From: JBCDLI01 sp038745535
GTDB lineage: Bacteria; Pseudomonadota; Alphaproteobacteria; Rhizobiales; Rhizobiaceae
Reading direction: 5' to 3'
Length of the DNA: 64,000 nt
Assembly: GCA_038745535.1 (NCBI GenBank)
Contig: JBCDLI010000001.1
Span: 107,012-171,011 of the forward strand
Part shown: positions 61,192-64,000 of the stretch, in pieces
Position numbering within the stretch: the stretch's first letter is position 1
Layout of the letters: the number at the start of each line of letters is the position of its first letter
Notes under the pieces: generated by a model
What the model was told of the DNA's origin: nothing
The model's input: only the letters and a program-made list of their open reading frames with translations
Database searches by the model: none
Made by a program: the position numbers and the translations under genes

Positions 61192-62520
61192 ATGATCCGC
61201 CATTTTAAGACTGCCAAAACCGATAATGAACGCGCACAAGACGACGCCAAAGTTCGTGCGAGCGTGGAAGCCACGCTAACTGACATTGAGGCGCGCGGTG
61301 ACGCAGCAGTCCGCGCGCTTTCGGAGAAGTTTGACAACTATGCGCCCAAGTCATTTCGCCTAACGCAAGACGATATTGACGCACTACTGAATAAGGTATC
61401 GTCGCAGGAAATGGACGATATTCGTTTCGCTCAGGAGCAGGTGCGCAACTTCGCGCAAATCCAGCGCGACTCGATGCTGGACGTTGAAGTCGAGACGATG
61501 CCGGGCGTCATCCTTGGCCACAAAAACATCCCCGTGCAGTCGGTTGGTTGCTACGTACCGGGCGGCAAATTTCCGATGGTTGCGTCAGCGCACATGTCTG
61601 TTGCGACGGCAGACGTCGCCGGTGTGCCGCGCATTATCGCCTGCACGCCTCCATTTAAAGGTGAGCCAAACCCCGCGGTTATCGCAGCGATTCATCTCGG
61701 TGGAGCGCACGAGATCTACGTGCTTGGAGGCATCCAGGCGGTGGGAGCCATGGCGATCGGCACGGAAACCATTGATCCCGTGCATATGCTCGTCGGTCCG
61801 GGTAACGCGTATGTCGCCGAGGCAAAGCGTCAGCTTTTTGGCCGCGTGGGGATCGATCTCTTCGCCGGTCCGACCGAGACCATGGTGATTGCGGACGAAC
61901 ACGGCGCGGATGCGGAGCTATGCGCCACCGATCTTTTGGGACAGGCTGAGCATGGGTATAACTCACCGGCAGTGCTGCTCACCAATTCGGAAAAACTTGC
62001 GCGAGCGACGCTGGAAGAGATTGACCGCCTTTTGGAAATCCTCCCCACGTCGGAGACAGCCTCAAAGTCATGGGATGAGTATGGCGAGGTGATCGTCTGC
62101 GATACCTATGACGAGATGCTTCAAGTCGCTGACGATATTGCGTCCGAGCACGTGCAGGTGATGACTGATCGCGATGACTGGTTTCTGGAAAACATGACCG
62201 GTTACGGTGCGTTGTTCCTTGGCGCGCGCACAAACGTCGCGAACGGCGATAAGGTGATCGGCACAAACCATACGCTGCCCACTAAGAAAGCGGGGCGGTA
62301 CACCGGTGGGCTTTGGGTTGGAAAATACCTCAAAACGCATTCGTATCAAAAAGTGCTGACCGACGAGGCCGCAGCGCTGATTGGGGAATACGGTTCGCGC
62401 CTTTGCATCTTGGAAGGCTTTGTTGGCCATGCGGAGCAGTGCAATGTGCGCGTGCGGCGATACGGCGGGCGGAACGTGCCCTACGGCGGTGCCGCAGAGC
62501 CGAAGATGGCAGCTGAGTAG
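61192..62520 (+). CDS. histidinol dehydrogenase-family protein, probably HpsN-like sulfopropanediol dehydrogenase
   Basis: 442 residues with GGAGG before the ATG. The HisD fold is clear: VGCYVPGGKFPMVASAHMSV near residue 116, VGPGNAYVAEAKRQLFGRVG near 201, GQAEHGYNSPAVLLTN near 247, ASEHVQVMT near 314 and GTNHTLPTKKAGRYTGG near 356. The zinc Gln, Glu, His and Asp positions are kept. The YTGGLWVGKYLKT ending is that of HpsN, which oxidises dihydroxypropanesulfonate, rather than the histidine-pathway HisD, which normally sits with other his genes. Substrate is inference. It heads a three-gene unit with an unknown and an SDR. Confidence 0.85.
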   Translation: MIRHFKTAKTDNERAQDDAKVRASVEATLTDIEARGDAAVRALSEKFDNYAPKSFRLTQDDIDALLNKVSSQEMDDIRFAQEQVRNFAQIQRDSMLDVEVETMPGVILGHKNIPVQSVGCYVPGGKFPMVASAHMSVATADVAGVPRIIACTPPFKGEPNPAVIAAIHLGGAHEIYVLGGIQAVGAMAIGTETIDPVHMLVGPGNAYVAEAKRQLFGRVGIDLFAGPTETMVIADEHGADAELCATDLLGQAEHGYNSPAVLLTNSEKLARATLEEIDRLLEILPTSETASKSWDEYGEVIVCDTYDEMLQVADDIASEHVQVMTDRDDWFLENMTGYGALFLGARTNVANGDKVIGTNHTLPTKKAGRYTGGLWVGKYLKTHSYQKVLTDEAAALIGEYGSRLCILEGFVGHAEQCNVRVRRYGGRNVPYGGAAEPKMAAE

Positions 62521-62525
62521 AACGG

Positions 62526-63176
62526 TTGAGAAAACCGCAAACTTACACCGCGCTTGAGGAACTTGGGCGCGTACGGCTTTCGCGATATTTCTACATGCGG
62601 AATTTCCTGAATTCTGAGATCGCAAACATCCACGGGAGGTCCAATATTCCTGATTATCCCGACGTCGCTATCGAGGCTGGTCGTGGTCTATGCGAGAACA
62701 TTCTCGATCCGCTTGTGGAAACCTTCGGGCCTATCGAAATTCGGTCAGGCTTTCGGTCGCTGGAACTCAACCATTTTGGTGCGACGGAGGTAAGACCGCA
62801 AAAATGTAGCGCTAATCCCAAAAATTATGCCGGACATATCTGGGATGTTCGCGATGAGAATGGTTGCCTCGGAGCAACGGTAAGCATCGTCATCCCGTGG
62901 TTTGCACGGCGCTGTAATGCGGGTCGAGACTGGCGTGATTTGGCGTGGTGGATGTATGACCACCTGCCCCATGCAGAACAGTGCTTTTTTCCAAAGAATG
63001 CAGCATTTAACATTCAGTGGCACGAGCGCGACCCGAAGCTGATTTATTCATTCATCAGGCCACGTGGCTATCTTTTGCGGCCTGATGGCATGCCCGCAGA
63101 AGGCGACATGCAAAGGCGAGCGCGCTATGCAGACTTTCCTAAGTTCAGATATCTTCAAAGCGTGTTTCCCAGATGA
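62526..63176 (+). CDS. conserved unknown protein between HpsN-like and SDR genes
   Basis: 216 residues from a TTG start five bases after the dehydrogenase. The sequence has SRYFYMRNFLNSEIANIHGR, FGPIEIRSGFRSLELNHFG, NYAGHIWDVRDENGCLGATV and a late WHERDPKLIYSFIRPRG. The SGFRS and GHIWD blocks weakly recall zinc M15 peptidase-like folds, but I cannot identify the required ligands with confidence. No signal peptide is present. Its stop overlaps the SDR by four bases, so the three genes form one operon. Confidence 0.75.
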   Translation: MRKPQTYTALEELGRVRLSRYFYMRNFLNSEIANIHGRSNIPDYPDVAIEAGRGLCENILDPLVETFGPIEIRSGFRSLELNHFGATEVRPQKCSANPKNYAGHIWDVRDENGCLGATVSIVIPWFARRCNAGRDWRDLAWWMYDHLPHAEQCFFPKNAAFNIQWHERDPKLIYSFIRPRGYLLRPDGMPAEGDMQRRARYADFPKFRYLQSVFPR

Positions 63177-63937
63177 CTTTGCCCCAGACACCATCTTTTA
63201 GATTGAATGGAAAAACAGCGTTTGTAGTCGGTGCGTCGTCGGGCATTGGACTTGCTTGCGCGGTTGCGCTCGCTGAGGCGGGTGCGCAGGTGATCCTTGC
63301 CGCGCGTTCCAAAGATAAGCTCGCCGAGGCGGAGAACGCTCTTCGAGCTGAAGGCTATACGGCGGAGAGTACTGCTCTTGATGTCACCGACACTGAAGCA
63401 CTCGTGAATACGATTGGCGCCCTGCCCCGCTTGGATGTGTTCGTGAATTCCGCCGGGCTTGCCCGTCACGGACCGGCTTTGGACACGACCTTAGACGATT
63501 TTGACGCTGTCGCAGACATCAATTGGAAAGCGGCTCATTTTGGTGCGCGTGAAGCGGCAAAGAAGATGATCGAGCGCCGCAATGGCGGGTCTATCATCAC
63601 CATCTCCTCGCAAATGGGACACGTCGGCGGCATCGACCGCTCGGTCTATGCAGCGTCCAAACATGCTGTGGAAGGCATGACCAAGGCGATGGCGATTGAA
63701 TTTGGCAGTCACAACATTCGCGTGAATACCATCTGCCCCACCTTTATTCGCACGCCGTTGACGGAAAGCACGTTCGAAAATCCGGAGCGCGTGGAGTGGA
63801 TCAAGTCTAAAATCAAGCTCGACCGCATCGGCGAAGTAACTGATATAATGGGCCCAGTTGTGTTTCTGGCGTCGGACGCCAGCGCTTTGATCACTGGCAC
63901 GAGCTTATTGGTCGACGGTGGCTGGACCGCCGGCTGA
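63173..63937 (+). CDS. short-chain dehydrogenase/reductase
   Basis: 254 residues. The classical SDR motifs are VVGASSGIGLACAVALAEAG (cofactor site), DVFVNSAGLARHG, the catalytic SISSQMGHVGG-like Ser with YAASKHAV (Tyr and Lys), and VNTICPTFIRTPLTE. The C-terminus SLLVDGGWTAG is normal. The cofactor and substrate cannot be read; linkage to the HpsN-like enzyme suggests oxidation of the same polyol or its product. Confidence 0.92.
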   Translation: MTLPQTPSFRLNGKTAFVVGASSGIGLACAVALAEAGAQVILAARSKDKLAEAENALRAEGYTAESTALDVTDTEALVNTIGALPRLDVFVNSAGLARHGPALDTTLDDFDAVADINWKAAHFGAREAAKKMIERRNGGSIITISSQMGHVGGIDRSVYAASKHAVEGMTKAMAIEFGSHNIRVNTICPTFIRTPLTESTFENPERVEWIKSKIKLDRIGEVTDIMGPVVFLASDASALITGTSLLVDGGWTAG

Positions 63938-63953
63938 GCGCTTCGTTCAGATC

Positions 63954-64000
63954 CTATTTCGACCAGAAACCGGATACGCGCAGGCTCTTCTTCTCATGGC
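63954..64000 (-). CDS. possible 3' end of a minus-strand gene (partial)
   Basis: Open from the right edge to a TAG, reading HEKKSLRVSGFWSK on the minus strand. Too short to classify; it would be convergent with the SDR gene, with 16 bases between the stops. Confidence 0.3.
   Translation of the reverse strand, partial: HEKKSLRVSGFWSK

Overview
The window looks like a core-chromosome segment of a Hyphomicrobiales (Rhizobiales-type) alphaproteobacterium of moderate GC, roughly 55% by eye. The reasons are gene order and family subtypes: a pyruvate dehydrogenase operon whose E1-beta carries its own lipoyl domain (pdhA-pdhB-pdhC-lpd-lipA-coq10), dusB-ntrB-ntrC, glnB-glnA, and a direct-repeat GAAC-N7-GAAC SOS box. 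Many GTG/TTG starts and 4-bp ATGA/GTGA overlaps point the same way. I cannot name a genus from sequence alone.

Layout. 1-5970: the 3' end of a HtrA/Deg-type protease, rarA, a conserved unknown, crcB, an RluC/D-type pseudouridine synthase, an ASCH protein and, on the other strand, a beta-CASP metallo-beta-lactamase nuclease. 6101-10011 (minus): a basic unknown, a PfkB/GH1 beta-glucosidase pair and a YrbL-like protein. 10077-12153: glnB-glnA with a strong terminator and a candidate sigma-54 promoter. 12154-14352: nnr and a Phd/VapC toxin-antitoxin pair. 14356-18130: divergent uvrA and ssb sharing two tandem SOS boxes. 18154-27024: a 44-residue membrane peptide, a secreted unknown, marC, gyrA-lysE-coaD-ppi-ppi-queA-tgt and a DUF4864-like exported protein. 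27161-38971: VOC protein-kdsA-eno-ftsB, then the PDH operon through lpd, a ClpP-like/SH3 exported protein, lipA and coq10. 38975-43657: cinA (minus), dusB-ntrB-ntrC and hspQ (minus). 43747-50872: an AEC transporter, a UbiH-type monooxygenase (minus) and a complete BMP-type nucleoside ABC transporter ending in a clear terminator. 50952-58477 (minus): rlpA, dacA-type carboxypeptidase, tmk, holB, metG, tatD and an MBL hydrolase, with an exported unknown upstream of rlpA. 58609-59595: tRNA-Ser(UGA), an AlkB-like dioxygenase and a 17-nt duplicate of the tRNA 3' end. 59769-64000: type II NADH dehydrogenase, then a HisD/HpsN-type dehydrogenase, an unknown and an SDR in one operon.

The genes join into a few circuits. 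PII, glutamine synthetase and NtrB/NtrC form a complete nitrogen-sensing loop, and the sigma-54-like element upstream of glnB fits NtrC control. PDH, lipoate synthase and E3 supply acetyl-CoA with the cofactor enzyme nearby. UvrA and SSB are probably induced together by DNA damage. The rlpA/dac/ftsB genes serve the cell wall and division, and tmk/holB/metG/tatD are housekeeping.

Most of the window is ordinary core genome. The places most worth a second look are the tRNA-Ser/alkB islet with direct repeats, a coiled-coil gene inside the PDH operon cut by one in-frame TAG with coding sense continuing beyond it, the tandem SOS boxes, the glycine at the GyrA quinolone position, and the HpsN-like operon. 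I did not find a clearly new defence or mobile system.
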